Of a DNA stretch of 64,000 nt, positions 37,643 to 48,256 are shown piece after piece. The notes below the pieces were generated by a model. It was not told the DNA's origin. It searched no databases and saw nothing but the letters and a program-made list of their open reading frames with translations. Positions within the stretch are counted from its first letter, which is position 1, and every line of letters begins with the position of its first letter. A program made the translations under genes and the position numbers. Location of the stretch: assembly GCA_030849465.1 (NCBI GenBank), contig JARVLF010000022.1:310001-374000 (forward strand), read 5' to 3'. This DNA is from Moesziomyces globuligerus (taxonomy: Eukaryota > Basidiomycota > Ustilaginomycetes > Ustilaginales > Ustilaginaceae).

Positions 37643-37713
37643 GACTCATGTTGCATGCGCGCGTGCTCCGCCGTAAGGGCTGTTACAAGGGATGACCGCG
37701 GGAGATGTGCGGA

Positions 37714-39558
37714 TCAGTGACTGATGGGGTGGGCAGGGTATCCAGCCGAGCCGCCGCTGATGCTTGTACCCGCCATCTGCTGGTTCAGGCCGGTGACGTC
37801 CGGCTGCGAAGGATAGGCTCCCGCGTAGCTGCTCCCGGAGGCTTGGTTAGAGGATTGGAAGTGCTGTTGCTGGAAGGCTTCGCTTTCAGCACGCGCCCTC
37901 TCGAAGAGCCTGCGCTTTTCATCGTCATGAGGAAGAGGGTTGTACTGCGGGTCCTGGGGGGTCGTCTGGTAAGCCGAAGAGGGCTGCTGGTGCGGATGCG
38001 ACACAGCGTGCGGACCAGCACCGTAGGCAGCCTCTGCTGGACGGGCACCTGCAGGCTGAGAATAGCCGTGCGGTGGTTGGGCGTGGTAAGGATACTGGCT
38101 CTGCTCGTGGGCGGTCGACGTGGCAAGTGCGGGTTGCGGAGAGTAGGCTTGCGCGGTGGTCCATCCGTTGTGCGGAGCGTACTCTGCAGATGAGGCTGAG
38201 GCGTGCTGGTGAAGTTCGGGGCGCGACCGAAGGTAGTCCTGGCTCGAGTGTCCGCCGGGATTGTAGCGAGAGAGGCTCTGCTCCATCATCTCGTCAAAGG
38301 AACCTCTTGCGCGGACGAACTTGTCATTCATGGATTTGAGCTCGGTGATCTTGCTGCTGTAACGGTCGATCAGCTTGACGATCTTGGGTCGCATGGCCAG
38401 CGACTTCTGATAGAGCTCCTGCAGCTCCTCGTCTTCGGCGAGGTTGTCGCGCGCTGGGTCGAGGCTGCGGAGCTTGCTAAGGAGCCGGTCGATGTCGGCA
38501 GCTTGGGAGAAGATTCTGGCCTCCATCTCGGCCTCCTTCTGCAACTCGGCAGGGGATGGGTCTGGAAGAACTTCGACGTAGTTGACGGGGAAGATACCGG
38601 TCTCGCCACGAACTTCGCCGCGCCACCAGTGCTCGTATACGCTGTCCAAGACTCGGATGATGTCGCCGCGGGAGAAGGCGAGCTCTCCGGGCTCGGTAGG
38701 GGCAAAGTCGTACAGCGCGCGAACGCGAGATGCGCTTGCAGGGTTTGCGGCTGCTGGAGTTGATTGAGAGGCCTGTGTGGTGGTATTAGGCTGGTTTGCT
38801 TGTGGATGAGACGATGGGTGTGCGGAATGGGAGGTGTAATGTTGCTGCTGGGTTTGCTGCTGAACGGCCGAGCCGGAGGCGGCTGGGGCAGACGAGCCGG
38901 AAGCCTCGGGCTGCTGAGTGTTGTAGCCGCCCCAAGCCTGGCGACCGCCCTGATCCTGGATCGAGATTTCGAGAGCCCTCCTGAGCTCTTCGTCCTCAGC
39001 GCGAAGCTGTTCCGAAGTTGGTTCGCGCGGCTTGGGAGCGGAGTCATCTTCGACGACGGCATCCTGGGACTTGAGAGAGCTGTATGTTTCCTTCATCAGA
39101 CCGAGGCTCTCGTCGTCGAATTCGCCCGCCCATTCCTTGACTAGAGCGTAGCATCGCTTTTTGACGGTGGCGTGCGTGTTGCGATCCAAGCAGATCCTAG
39201 CGAGCGTCTGGGTGAAGGAGCGGCTGGCAAGTTCCTGATGAGCGGTGAGGCCGCAGTTCTTGGCCACCGCATCCGCAAGGGTCAACGAAAACAGCTGTAC
39301 GTTGGCATTTCGGTGTACGAGCCGCTTCTGGACCGCCGCGACGCAGTTTCGGGCGCTGGAAAGGTGGAGACGGGAGCGTCGGAGATCAGCACACGGTTTC
39401 AAGACAGGCTGAACTGGACGGGCAAATACTTACGCAGACTCCCCTCCTGACGAGACCTTGTCGCAGACTTCGAGGTTGAGCTCCCAGTTCTCGGCGGTGA
39501 GCTCGTCGGATGTAGCCTTGGTGACGATGTCCTCGAAGGGATTCTTGGCTGCAAACAT
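37714..39558 (-). CDS. HSE1: Hse1, ESCRT-0 subunit (VHS, UIM, SH3)
   Basis: STAM homologue that, with Vps27, captures ubiquitinated cargo on endosomes for the multivesicular-body pathway. Two exons (39558-39434 and 39355-37714; 78-nt intron) give 588 residues. The VHS domain spans about 1-150 (MFAAKNPFEDIVTKATSDEL; NWELNLEVCDKVSSGG; joined to AARNCVAAVQKRLVHRNANV). A ubiquitin-interacting motif lies near 160 (AEDEELRRALEISIQDQ). The SH3 domain is at about 253-307 (VRALYDFAPTEPGELAFSRG; WWRGEVRGETGIFPVNYVEV). The STAM core helices follow (MEARIFSQAADIDRLLSKLR; LYQKSLAMRPKIVKLIDRYS), and the tail is Gln/Pro/Tyr-rich. Domain order is exactly that of fungal Hse1. It borders the repeat block: its stop codon is 71 bp from the last foldback element. 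Confidence 0.95.
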
Positions 39559-39970
39559 GTTGCAGGCTCTTTGAACGTGCTGTGTGTCCAAGTCAGGCTT
39601 GTGTACGAAGTGGATGTGACGATGGGTGGATGACGGTGGAGAACGACGAGGTTGTGATCTCTAGGTTGAGACGATTTCGAGTCGAGTTGACCGGCAGTGC
39701 TGTGGGTCTGTGCTCTGTGCGAGATGCAACTGCGCCCACTCCTGTCTGCAGGTGCAAGCTGTGCTCGCGCACTGCCACAAGCGCCGAGGCTCAGCAGCGC
39801 CGCGGCTCAGCCAGTGCGATTTGGCTTATTTTCGATTACGTGAATTTCTCGCCGTCTTTGCGAGCGAGAGCGGGGCGCGCTCCGGAAGCCGGATGACCTC
39901 CTGATGCCACCAGAGGTTCGGAGCTTGGCGAAGATGGACCCTGCCGCCATCACCACAAAGATCAGCAAAC
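39559..39970. promoter_or_regulatory. Divergent intergenic region HSE1 / cytochrome b5 gene
   Basis: 412 bp between divergent starts. No gene, repeat or RNA recognised. Confidence 0.4.
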
Positions 39971-40838
39971 ATGGCGCTATCAGAACCGTCTACCCAAGGT
40001 GGACTCTCTACCATCAACCTCAACGATATCAGTCTCTCCGTACACGACGCCGACGCTCCTTCCGATGATGACACGGGATCATTTCAAAGTGCCAACGTCA
40101 GCCCCAAACTCTCAACAGTCCAAGACGATGACATTCCACCCGCCTTTCCGAGTCTCAACAGCGCCCAGCGACAAGGCTCCGCCTCGGCAAATGGTGCTGC
40201 ACATCTAGCCGCGCAGTCCAAGGCTGCCTCCTTTCTGCAGTCCGTCGCACCACGCTTGTCGACGCCCGCGACGCCCAACGCAAGTATGGCCCCGCTGCCC
40301 GCCTCATCATCGTTGCGCAGCGGCGGACTCGCAGCGCCGCCGTCCACCTCGGCACTCACTGCTCCCCTCGGCGTAGGCGGAGCGTCCGGCGTGCAGGGCG
40401 AGGCCGGCAAGCGCCGCAAGAAGGTGGCGCTTGCTCCCGGCTGCAGCCCGCTGGACTGGGCCAGGCTCAAGAACAGTACCGATCTCAGAGGCGGCGTCAC
40501 TTCCTTCCTCAGAGTTACGCCTTCCGAGCTCAAGAAACACAACAAGCCAGAAGATGCATGGTCGGCATTCTATGGCAAAGTCTACAACATCACCCCTTAC
40601 CTCCGCTTCCATCCGGGCGGCGAAGACGAACTGATGCGTTGCGCCGGACGTGACGGCACCCGCTTGTTCGGTAAGTCACCCGCCTTCGCGCGCACGCCCA
40701 ATGACCATCCTGCTGATACGACCCCCCATCTCGTCTCGCTTTCCCACGGGACTCGGAACAGCACTTACACATTCGTGGGTCAACATCGACTCGATGATCG
40801 ACACTGCCATGGTTGGCATTCTCACAAGCGAGTCCTAG
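39971..40838 (+). CDS. IRC21: Cytochrome b5-domain protein (Irc21 / Ncb5or N-terminal type)
   Basis: Soluble haem-binding protein. Two exons (39971-40670 and 40762-40838; 91-nt intron) give 258 residues. The first 150 residues are Ser/Ala-rich and disordered. A conserved lead-in follows (KKVALAPGCSPLDWARLKNS), then the cytochrome b5 domain: FLRVTPSELKKHNKPEDAWS, YGKVYNITPYLRFHPGGEDE with the first haem ligand in HPGG, and GRDGTRLF. The splice brings in ALTHSWVNIDSMID, whose His is the second haem ligand, so the two ligands sit in different exons. The lead-in and WVN motif match Irc21 and the N-terminus of CYB5R4, but no reductase domain is present. No transmembrane anchor is seen, unlike ER cytochrome b5. 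Its role in Irc21-type proteins is poorly defined. Confidence 0.83.
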
Positions 40839-40948
40839 CCCCGTCGGCCTTTCATCTCTGCGCGCCCTTCACACCGTATACCCGCTGAATCCAGACATCT
40901 GCATGAGACAAAGATTCGATTCGATTGAACCACGAAGCGATACACGTC

Positions 40949-42808
40949 TTAAGATTCAGCAAATCCGACAAGACCGACGCCCTTTTGTCGTTTGATGGCG
41001 AAGAGCTGTTTCGAGATCATGCCGTACGTAGCTTTCCTCGCGAGATTCTGGCCGTCTTCGAATGCCTCGACGTGGCTCGGCACGTCGTTCTCGTCGTGAC
41101 TTCTCGCCTGGAGCCAGACCTGCATGCCCGAGGACGACCACCACTCGTGACCGCGCACCTTGAGGTCGTCGATGTTCATGCGGTGCGGCTCGTCCGAGAC
41201 GAGCATCTGGAAGATGACAAACGCCGTCATGAGCACCTCGGGCGTCAGCTGGGCCGCCGCAGCGCCCGACACTTCGCTGCTCGTCGTCGACGCGGTTTGC
41301 ACCGAACCGACCGAGTAGTCGCCGGCGTTCTTGTCGCCTCCGCTCATCAGAGATTTGAGCAGCTCGAGCGTGTCGAGGTAGTTGGAACTCTCTCGTTCCG
41401 GCGCCACGAAGCGAAGCGCATCTCCAAAGACGTCCCACACCTTCAGCGTGACCCGCTCGAGCTCTCGAGAACCTTGTTGCGCTGGAGCGAGCAAGTGAGA
41501 CGGCCGCGATTCTTGTGGGCGCGCTGCGACCATCTCGATGGGTACGTCGGCGGGAAGGATGACCGCAGAATTGTCCGTCAAATCGGTTGCGTCCTCGACC
41601 TGTTCGTCCTGTCCCGGTTGAATTGTGAGATCCGCGGCCGGCTCCGAGGATTGCGAGAAGGAGGCTTCATGGTTTGCACTCTGGAACGACGAGTCCACCT
41701 CGATAGTCTCGTCGACGCTGTGCTGTGGCGGGGGCACGCTCGATGATTGCTCCTCTTCCGCGGGCGTGGGATGCGTGTCTGCAACTTGGTGGGCGAGGTC
41801 TTGCGCGCTGTCCTGCAGCTCTGGCTCGATGACCTCCTCCGGCGCGTAGTTGTTGACCAGCGCTGAGCCTTGCTCACTCGTATCGACCTCGTCGGCTTGG
41901 ACGAGCGAGTCGCGAGGAAGCACGCGTAGCGGCTGACGCTCCTGAGGATGGGTGACCGTGGTGTCGGAAGCAAGCGCAGCTTCCTCTTGCTTCTGAAGCT
42001 CCTGTTTCTGGCGATCGCTTCTGGCCTGGCGAAGCTCGCCGATCATCTCATCGAGAGCCAGGATCTCGAGCTCTTCTTTCCTGATGCTCTCCTGCACTTC
42101 CAAGAGAAGCAGCTGAGCTTCATCCGCCGGAGATGGTGCAGTGTCAGGCTGGGAGCCGTCGAAGGTCGCGCCTGGATGCGCAGCGGCAGATTTGCCTTCG
42201 GTGGAGGCACGAAGCTGAGCCTCGCTCTGACGAATCTGGAGCTCGTAGTTCTTGATCGCTTCGTTGAGACCAGCATGCGTCTTGAGAAGGCCCTTGATAT
42301 GCTTGCGGGTCCTGGATCCTTTGCCATAGGTGTCGTTGAGACTTAGGGCCGCGCAGAGCAGACGGTTCGGATCGTCGCTCTGCTGGTTCTGGAAAGACGG
42401 ATGGCCGGAAGCGGAGCTGGAGTTTCGGAGGGGCGTAGGAAGTTCGACCTGCCTGGGCTCAGGAAGGCGAGGAGCCAAGAGCAGATCAGCGTCGCTGGCG
42501 TCGTCGTTGAGATGGACGCCACTCGCAGTGCGAGCGGAAGCGGGGTGAGAGGAGCGAGTTTGGGCGGACGCGCTCGGGCCGGCACGAGAAGCCGCGGCCG
42601 ATTGGGGCAGCGGAGGATACCAGAAGAGGCCGGCTTCCGACGCATCCGAGTCGCGGATGTAGGTGTAGATGTCGAGGCGCTCGCGGTTCAAGACTGCTGT
42701 GGCGAAGGGGGTTGCGTCTCCGCCCTTCCTCGCGCGCTTCCGCATAGCCGCCTGGCGGCCATTGATAGCCTCGAGGGTATTGGTGAGCGACTGTAGGACG
42801 TTGTCCAT
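40949..42808 (-). CDS. Uncharacterised coiled-coil protein, 619 aa
   Basis: I do not recognise this family with confidence. One exon, ATG at 42808. The N-terminal 70 residues are well ordered (MDNVLQSLTNTLEAINGRQA; TPFATAVLNRERLDIYTYIR; DSDASEAGLFWYPPL). The phrase FATAVLN...YIRDSDASEAGLF loosely recalls the start of DASH/Dam1 subunit Spc34, which is only a hypothesis. Coiled coil is likely at about 180-300 (GLNEAIKNYELQIRQSEAQL; IRKEELEILALDEMIGELRQ). An acidic, Gln/Ser-rich linker follows. The C-terminal 170 residues look folded (LERVTLKVWDVFGDALRFVA; EVLMTAFVIFQMLVSDEPHR; HEWWSSSGMQVWLQARSHDE) and end KRQKGVGLVGFAES. No membrane segment or signal peptide. It is convergent with the cytochrome b5 gene (110 bp) and divergent from AMD1. 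Confidence 0.7.
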   Translation of the reverse strand: MDNVLQSLTNTLEAINGRQAAMRKRARKGGDATPFATAVLNRERLDIYTYIRDSDASEAGLFWYPPLPQSAAASRAGPSASAQTRSSHPASARTASGVHLNDDASDADLLLAPRLPEPRQVELPTPLRNSSSASGHPSFQNQQSDDPNRLLCAALSLNDTYGKGSRTRKHIKGLLKTHAGLNEAIKNYELQIRQSEAQLRASTEGKSAAAHPGATFDGSQPDTAPSPADEAQLLLLEVQESIRKEELEILALDEMIGELRQARSDRQKQELQKQEEAALASDTTVTHPQERQPLRVLPRDSLVQADEVDTSEQGSALVNNYAPEEVIEPELQDSAQDLAHQVADTHPTPAEEEQSSSVPPPQHSVDETIEVDSSFQSANHEASFSQSSEPAADLTIQPGQDEQVEDATDLTDNSAVILPADVPIEMVAARPQESRPSHLLAPAQQGSRELERVTLKVWDVFGDALRFVAPERESSNYLDTLELLKSLMSGGDKNAGDYSVGSVQTASTTSSEVSGAAAAQLTPEVLMTAFVIFQMLVSDEPHRMNIDDLKVRGHEWWSSSGMQVWLQARSHDENDVPSHVEAFEDGQNLARKATYGMISKQLFAIKRQKGVGLVGFAES

Positions 42809-43506
42809 GTTTGCGGAGATGCGAGCGGAGCGGTGATGGTGATGGTGGTGGAGGAGGAGCGAGGGACATGCCGCTCTGTGCGCGCACGTCGACGGCTCTT
42901 GTCGCCCGGTCGCGTCAGGTCTGGCAATTTTGTCTTGTGTGTTGGGGTGTTGTTCTTTCTCAGCTGGCTACTGTACAGGCTGCTGATGCTCTGCAAGCTA
43001 CTGTATCCCAGGCGGCGGATGTTTCGAGCGATTCGGCGCGTGAGCATTTGAGACGCGTCGGACGTGCGCCCGACAGATCGGGCCCTCGCTCCCGCACGAG
43101 AAGATCCACCTTTTCGCATTTTCGGCCAAGTCCGAGGCTAGGGTTGCGGAGGGAGAGATTCCGTGTGTGCGTTCAGCACAGACCGGGCGGATGGCGACTC
43201 TTGTGCAGTCGCATCTGAAAAATCAATTTTCGCAGCGAGGCTCTCTTGGATCTTGTGGTCGGTGCAGCCGACCTGTAAAAGATAAAAGCTGATGGGGACC
43301 CTGAGCCTTTCTTCCCTCCTCGCCCTGTTGGTGTTTGTTCAATCTGATCGCTCTTTGCGCCGAGCCCGTCGTCGCTTCTGCCCGTCTTGGTCGCATCATC
43401 TGTGTTGCCTCTGTGATCGTCGCACCCTAGAGCTGACCAAACCTCCTCACAGATCATCCCGGACCGAGCCCTCGAAGCCCCTGGTCGTTATCAGTCGTCC
43501 GACCCG
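42809..43506. promoter_or_regulatory. Divergent intergenic region / AMD1 promoter
   Basis: 698 bp between divergent starts. A TATA-like run (tgtaaaagataaaag, 43274-43288) lies about 220 bp before the AMD1 ATG. No RNA gene recognised. Confidence 0.4.
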
Positions 43507-46356
43507 ATGTGTGGCACCAGGAGGCCCAACGGCGCTGACGCCGATCTCTCCGCTATGACGAGGGCCCTTTCCCTCCAGTCATCTACTCGCGATTCTTCAC
43601 CGGCTTCGAGCGACCGCAACCCCTTTGAGCAGGACCCAGCTTCGGCCGGAACCCCGCCTGCCAGTCGAGCCGATGCTTCGCACTATTCCGAGGCAGACGA
43701 GAAGCGCCTCCACGAATCCGATGGCCACTATTGGGCACACCGACGCATCTCGTCCTCTCACCCAGAGTCTCCGGCCATCGACATCCCCGCTCGTCTGCAA
43801 GGCTCCTTCACCGCTTCGTCGCAGAACGAGCTTGAACCCACGTTTGCCTCCACCTCTCTGGCCGAGAGGTCTTCCGCATTTTCCTCGGGCTCCCTCCAGG
43901 ACGAGCGAAGGTCCAACGCCGACCTGGACATTTCGGGTGACGGCACCCCTGTGCCTCCGCCCAACGTAGCCACCATCTTCCATGATGCCCCGACCGACGC
44001 ACAGTCCGTGCCCAAGCACAGCGCCCTCCACGCCGCCCAGGACCACGCCCAGTTCGCCGCTTCACCCGCCGAGGCAGCAGCAGCAGCAGCCGGTCTCGGA
44101 GCTGCGCCTCATGCACAGGTCGAAACGCGAACCGAAGCTGATCACACTCATCTGAATGCCTCCAATGTCGCCGTTCATTCCGAGCTTTCCGGCGAGCTGC
44201 GTGCCTTGTACACCAGCCTTCAGACTTGTCTCGAGCTCAGAGACAAGTACATGGGCGCAAGTCTCCAAGGCAGCATGGAGGACAACCCCAAGAACTGGGA
44301 CGCCGAATACTGCGCGCGCCAGGCCGCCAAGAATGGCGGCACACCTCAGCGCCACGCCGACACGCCGGTCGCCGAGGGCTCGATCAAAATCGACGGCTCG
44401 TCGTTGGACCCGCTCACTGGCAAGCCCAAGCCCTGGCGCATCTATCCCTCCCCGCCTCGTCCGCACTGGGAGCTCTTCAATCCCCCGCCCGAGTCATCTT
44501 TCGTCGTACGTCCTACCTCGGTCAACCCACTTCCGCCCCCCATCCCGCCTGCGAGCCCTGCCAACGCCCAGGCCGCCCAGGCCCTCCTCGAGAGCACGGG
44601 TGGCAGGCCAGGTCAGTATCGTGAGGAAGATACTCTCATCCCCTCCAAGCACGTGCACAACGGCTCTGAGATCACGTGGGGTATGGACGAGACCGGTGTC
44701 ATCCAGGTGTATCATGGCGAGGCCCCCTCTGCTGCCTCGACGCCCACTCAAAACGTCGAAGAGGCCCTGCCCGCGACGGCGCGAACCGACACGAGAAAGA
44801 AGCCCATCTTCACCGTGCCGACGATTCGCGAGTACTTCAAGGATCTCGACTACTTGCTCGGCGTCATTTCGGACGGTCCGGTCAAGAGCTTCGCCTGGCG
44901 TCGCCTCAAGTACCTAGAGAGCAAGTGGAACTTGTACTTCTTGCTCAACGAGTACCGCGAGCTTGCAGACATGAAGCGAGTGCCGCATCGTGACTTCTAC
45001 AACGTCCGAAAGGTCGACACGCACATCCACCACAGTGCCTCGATGAACCAGAAGCATCTTCTGCGCTTCATCAAGGCCAAGATCAAGCGCTACCCGGACG
45101 ATGTCGTCATCCACCGAGACGGCAAGGCGCTCACGCTGCAGCAGGTGTTTGAGTCGCTCAAGCTGACCGCCTACGACCTCAGCATCGACACGCTCGACAT
45201 GCATGCGCACCAGGACGCCTTCCACCGCTTCGACAAGTTCAACCTCAAGTACAACCCCATGGGCGAGTCGCGACTGCGTGAGATCTTCCTCAAGACGGAC
45301 AACCTCATCAAGGGCAGGTACCTCGCCGAGCTCACCAAGGAGGTCATGAATGATCTCGAGCAGAGCAAGTATCAGATGGCCGAATATCGCGTCTCGATCT
45401 ACGGCAGGACGCGGGGCGAGTGGGACAAGCTGGCCAGCTGGGTTGTCGACAACGGTCTCTTCAGTCCCAACGTACGATGGCTCATTCAGGTGCCTCGTCT
45501 TTACGACGTCTACAAGGCCAACGGCACGGTCGACAACTTTGAGCAGGTCATCCGCAACGTCTTTGAGCCTCTGTTTGAGGTGACGCAGGATCCTCAGAGC
45601 CACCCGAAGCTGCACGTCTTCCTGCAGCGCGTGGTCGGCTTCGACCTGGTCGACGACGAGAGCAAGCCCGAACGACGCGTGCACAAGAAGTTCCCTGTCC
45701 CCAAGCTGTGGGACTTTAAGGACAGCCCGCCGTACAATTACTGGCTCTACTACATGTTTGCCAACATCTCGAGTCTGAACCAGTGGCGAAAGCTGCGCGG
45801 CTTCAACACGTTTGTTCTGCGACCTCACGCGGGCGAGGCGGGCGATACGGACCACATGGCGGCTGCGTTCTTGACCTCGCAGTCGATCTCGCACGGCATC
45901 CTGCTGCGAAAGGTGCCGGCGCTGCAGTACCTCTACTATCTCAAGCAGATCGGACTGGCCATGTCGCCGCTGAGCAACAATGCGCTCTTCCTCTCGTACG
46001 ACCGCAATCCGTTCCCGACCTTCCTCAAGCTCGGCATGAATGTCTCGATCAGCACCGACGATCCGCTCCAGTTCCATCTGTCCAAGGAGCCGCTGCTCGA
46101 AGAGTACTCGGTGGCCACGCAGATCTACAAGCTCACGCCCGCCGACATGTGCGAGTTGGCGCGCAACTCGGTGCTCCAGTCCGGCTGGGAGATGGAGATC
46201 AAGCGCCACTGGCTCGGGCCCAACTTCCAGCTGCCCGGGCCCAGGGGCAACGTGGTGGCCAAGAGCAACGTCCCCGACATCCGCCTACGCTTCCGCGAGG
46301 AGACGCTGCGAGAGGAACTCGACCTCGTCTGGCAGAACCAGCCGCCCGCGGCCTAG
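43507..46356 (+). CDS. AMD1: AMP deaminase
   Basis: Converts AMP to IMP and ammonia in purine nucleotide salvage and energy-charge control. 949 residues from the ATG at 43507; a second in-frame ATG ([10 protein letters not shown], 43555) is also possible. The first 220 residues are disordered and Ser/Ala-rich. Conserved sequence begins with [20 protein letters not shown], then [20 protein letters not shown]. The metal-binding catalytic core starts with [20 protein letters not shown] (about 505-524, the HxH zinc ligands). Further blocks are [60 protein letters not shown] with the HAGE motif, and [20 protein letters not shown] with the catalytic Asp pair. It ends with [15 protein letters not shown] and a variable tail. 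Length and order are typical of fungal AMP deaminases. Single exon. Confidence 0.97.
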   Translation: MCGTRRPNGADADLSAMTRALSLQSSTRDSSPASSDRNPFEQDPASAGTPPASRADASHYSEADEKRLHESDGHYWAHRRISSSHPESPAIDIPARLQGSFTASSQNELEPTFASTSLAERSSAFSSGSLQDERRSNADLDISGDGTPVPPPNVATIFHDAPTDAQSVPKHSALHAAQDHAQFAASPAEAAAAAAGLGAAPHAQVETRTEADHTHLNASNVAVHSELSGELRALYTSLQTCLELRDKYMGASLQGSMEDNPKNWDAEYCARQAAKNGGTPQRHADTPVAEGSIKIDGSSLDPLTGKPKPWRIYPSPPRPHWELFNPPPESSFVVRPTSVNPLPPPIPPASPANAQAAQALLESTGGRPGQYREEDTLIPSKHVHNGSEITWGMDETGVIQVYHGEAPSAASTPTQNVEEALPATARTDTRKKPIFTVPTIREYFKDLDYLLGVISDGPVKSFAWRRLKYLESKWNLYFLLNEYRELADMKRVPHRDFYNVRKVDTHIHHSASMNQKHLLRFIKAKIKRYPDDVVIHRDGKALTLQQVFESLKLTAYDLSIDTLDMHAHQDAFHRFDKFNLKYNPMGESRLREIFLKTDNLIKGRYLAELTKEVMNDLEQSKYQMAEYRVSIYGRTRGEWDKLASWVVDNGLFSPNVRWLIQVPRLYDVYKANGTVDNFEQVIRNVFEPLFEVTQDPQSHPKLHVFLQRVVGFDLVDDESKPERRVHKKFPVPKLWDFKDSPPYNYWLYYMFANISSLNQWRKLRGFNTFVLRPHAGEAGDTDHMAAAFLTSQSISHGILLRKVPALQYLYYLKQIGLAMSPLSNNALFLSYDRNPFPTFLKLGMNVSISTDDPLQFHLSKEPLLEEYSVATQIYKLTPADMCELARNSVLQSGWEMEIKRHWLGPNFQLPGPRGNVVAKSNVPDIRLRFREETLREELDLVWQNQPPAA

Positions 46357-46673
46357 GCTTGGCTTGCTCGCACGCAAGCCGCCTGCCTTTTGCGTTGCTC
46401 GTGCTGTGTCTTTTCAACTGTCACACCCTCGATGGAATCCATCTGTTTTGCCTCCCTTCTGCGCACCGCCTGATGCCCTGACCGCTCCGAGAGCCACTGT
46501 GGGTGACCGAACGAGATGACTGAAAACGACTGCGTCGATTGCAAAGTGGATGGCCGGCTGAGAGAGGGCCGCAAGGGGCTGGTGTGGAAGTTTTTACGCC
46601 TGTGAGAGCTCTACTGCGATCTTGACGGCGCCGAGGAGTGCGGTGAGCTGGAGTTTTTCCGAGCCGCCTGTAC
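46357..46673. other. Convergent 3' intergenic region AMD1 / RFC3
   Basis: 317 bp between converging stops, expected to hold both 3' UTRs. Nothing else seen. Confidence 0.4.
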
Positions 46674-47810
46674 TCAAACGATGTCTGTCATAAAGGGAAA
46701 GCGCCATGTCAAAGCCGAGGTCAGAATTTGTATGTTTGCCTCATCACGGGTCGAGGGTTTTTGCACGACGTACTCTGTATCAGCGAGGTGATCTAGGAGG
46801 TAGATCCTCGACTTTGCTGGGAGTTTGATGGTGGCGAGCAGATCGTAGACGCCGCTGATCATGTCGGCGAGCGCGATGCCCTTTGTCGACTTGAGCGCTG
46901 CGATGGTGTTGTACGCCGTGGTGAATTCGTCCTCCATCATGCACTTGAGCACGGCTTCGATGTCGGCCGGATGCGGATTGCCCGTACAGTTGTAGACGGC
47001 CGTCTCGTCGATGTGGTCCGACGCGGCATGACACGCTTGCAGCACGTTGAGTGCACGACGCATGTCGCCGCGCGAGAGCTTGAGCAACGCCTCCTTGCCA
47101 TCCTGCGTGATCTTGCAACCTTCGGATTCGATCACGTGGTTCAAGCGATCTTCGACCTGGTCGAGCTCGAGCGGGTTGAAGCGGAAGCGGGTGCAGCGCG
47201 ACTGGATCGCAGGGATGATCTTGTTGACGTAGTTGCAGATGATGCAGAACCGCACATTCTTGGTATACTGCTCAATCACTATCCCCCGGCCCGCCAAAGT
47301 CACATCAAAGTCAAACGTCAGTTTTCCAGTGTCCTGCACAGCGAGAGAGCTATGGTGGGGTTGCATACCTCTTCGCAGGGCGCCCTGGGCTGCTTGGGTC
47401 ATGGCATCTGCTTCGTCGAGGACGATGAGTTTGAAGCCGCCCTTGGAGCTGAAGACGCTCTTGGTGCTGGCGAAGCTCTTGATCTGTTCGCGCACCACCT
47501 CGATGCCCCTTTCGTCCGAGGCGTTGAGTTCGAGCACGCTGTTGCGGAACTGGGCGCCGTAGATCCGACGCGCCATGGCGAGGATCGTCGACGTCTTGCC
47601 CGTGCCCGGTGGGCCGTAGAAGAGCAGATGCGGCAATCTGTTCTTGTCGATAAAGTTCTGGATCGTCGAGGTGATGTCCTTGTGTGAGACCAGGTCGTCG
47701 AGCGTCACCGGTCGGTACTTTTCCACCCACGGTAGCAGATCGATCTGCGCATCCGCCGAAGAGGAGGAGGCGGGGGCGTCGGCTGCCTTGCCCTTGCCTT
47801 TGGAGCTCAT
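46674..47810 (-). CDS. RFC3: Replication factor C subunit 3 (clamp loader ATPase)
   Basis: AAA+ subunit of the RFC clamp loader that places PCNA on primed DNA. Exons 47810-47369 and 47278-46674 give 348 residues. Motifs: LLPWVEKYRPVTLDDLVSH; Walker A LLFYGPPGTGKTSTILAMAR; LELNASDERGIEVVREQIK; Walker B FKLIVLDEADAMTQAAQGAL; the splice restores ALRRVIEQYTKNVRFCIICN; then the SRC motif IQSRCTRFRFNPLEL; GDMRRALNVLQACHAAS; NPHPADIEAVLKCMM. The 90-nt intron (47279-47368) has no stop and is a multiple of three, so an unspliced message would still be open and insert 30 residues between the Walker B and sensor regions. The divergent C-terminus (QILTSALTWRFPFMTDIV) is read without an intron. The ALRRVIE motif and length point to Rfc3 rather than Rfc2, Rfc4 or Rfc5. 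Confidence 0.93.
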   Translation of the reverse strand: MSSKGKGKAADAPASSSSADAQIDLLPWVEKYRPVTLDDLVSHKDITSTIQNFIDKNRLPHLLFYGPPGTGKTSTILAMARRIYGAQFRNSVLELNASDERGIEVVREQIKSFASTKSVFSSKGGFKLIVLDEADAMTQAAQGALRRGMQPHHSSLAVQDTGKLTFDFDVTLAGRGIVIEQYTKNVRFCIICNYVNKIIPAIQSRCTRFRFNPLELDQVEDRLNHVIESEGCKITQDGKEALLKLSRGDMRRALNVLQACHAASDHIDETAVYNCTGNPHPADIEAVLKCMMEDEFTTAYNTIAALKSTKGIALADMISGVYDLLATIKLPAKSRIYLLDHLADTEYVVQKPSTRDEANIQILTSALTWRFPFMTDIV

Positions 47811-48256
47811 GCTTGCGACAGCAGTGGGCAGATATGTATGGTAGTAAGAGCGCAGTCGGAAGGCGAGACTGTTGCAGAGGCTGGGAGAAGTCTGCGAGAG
47901 GCGTGACGTTAGGTGAAGGAGGGAGGTGTTGGCTGAGCGCGATGCGCGGCAGCTGTTGGTCTTTCTGGAAGAGGCGGCTTTGCGCTTTCACTCTACGCGA
48001 CTTTGCTGGGCCAAAGTGCGCGACAAGTCGGCGCGTCGCCCCGCTCGAGTCGAATCCGAGTCGAATCGCACGCGCGCTGCAATTTCCCAATCATTCGAGC
48101 ATCACATCTCGAGTTGCTTTCCTCCACTTGCTCCATCCCGAGCAGCTCCTCACGCGGGTCCAATAACCATCATGCAACAAGCCAAGCTCAGCAAATGCAC
48201 AGCACAGCCCATCAAGACTAAGCCCGCACGGGAGTTGAGATCGAGATTGAGATGGA
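47811..48256. promoter_or_regulatory. Intergenic region: NUP85 3' end and RFC3 promoter
   Basis: 446 bp between two minus-strand genes. No gene, repeat or RNA recognised. Confidence 0.35.

Larger units (their letters stand above)
32258..37713. repeat. 5.5 kb gene-free block of small foldback elements and degenerate repeats
   Basis: No credible gene was found between APP1 and HSE1. The block is AT-richer than its flanks and is dominated by ggtggctg/agccaccc units in both orientations (near 32545, 32930, 33310-33400, 33830, 34165-34510, 34700-34810, 35160-35230, 35440, 35660-35700, 35935, 36170, 36385, 37180, 37540-37590). They belong to at least two hairpin-element families, annotated individually where ends are visible. 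Other short blocks recur two or three times, such as gacatcatctcagc at 34877 and 35871, and gggcccgtt-like sequence at 34003 and 34902. I saw no reverse transcriptase, transposase or integrase sequence. Confidence 0.75.

Noticed and set aside
32258..37713. CRISPR-like array of ggtggctg units
   Set aside because: The units are irregularly spaced, occur in both orientations and sit in hairpin elements of a eukaryotic genome; there are no uniform spacers.
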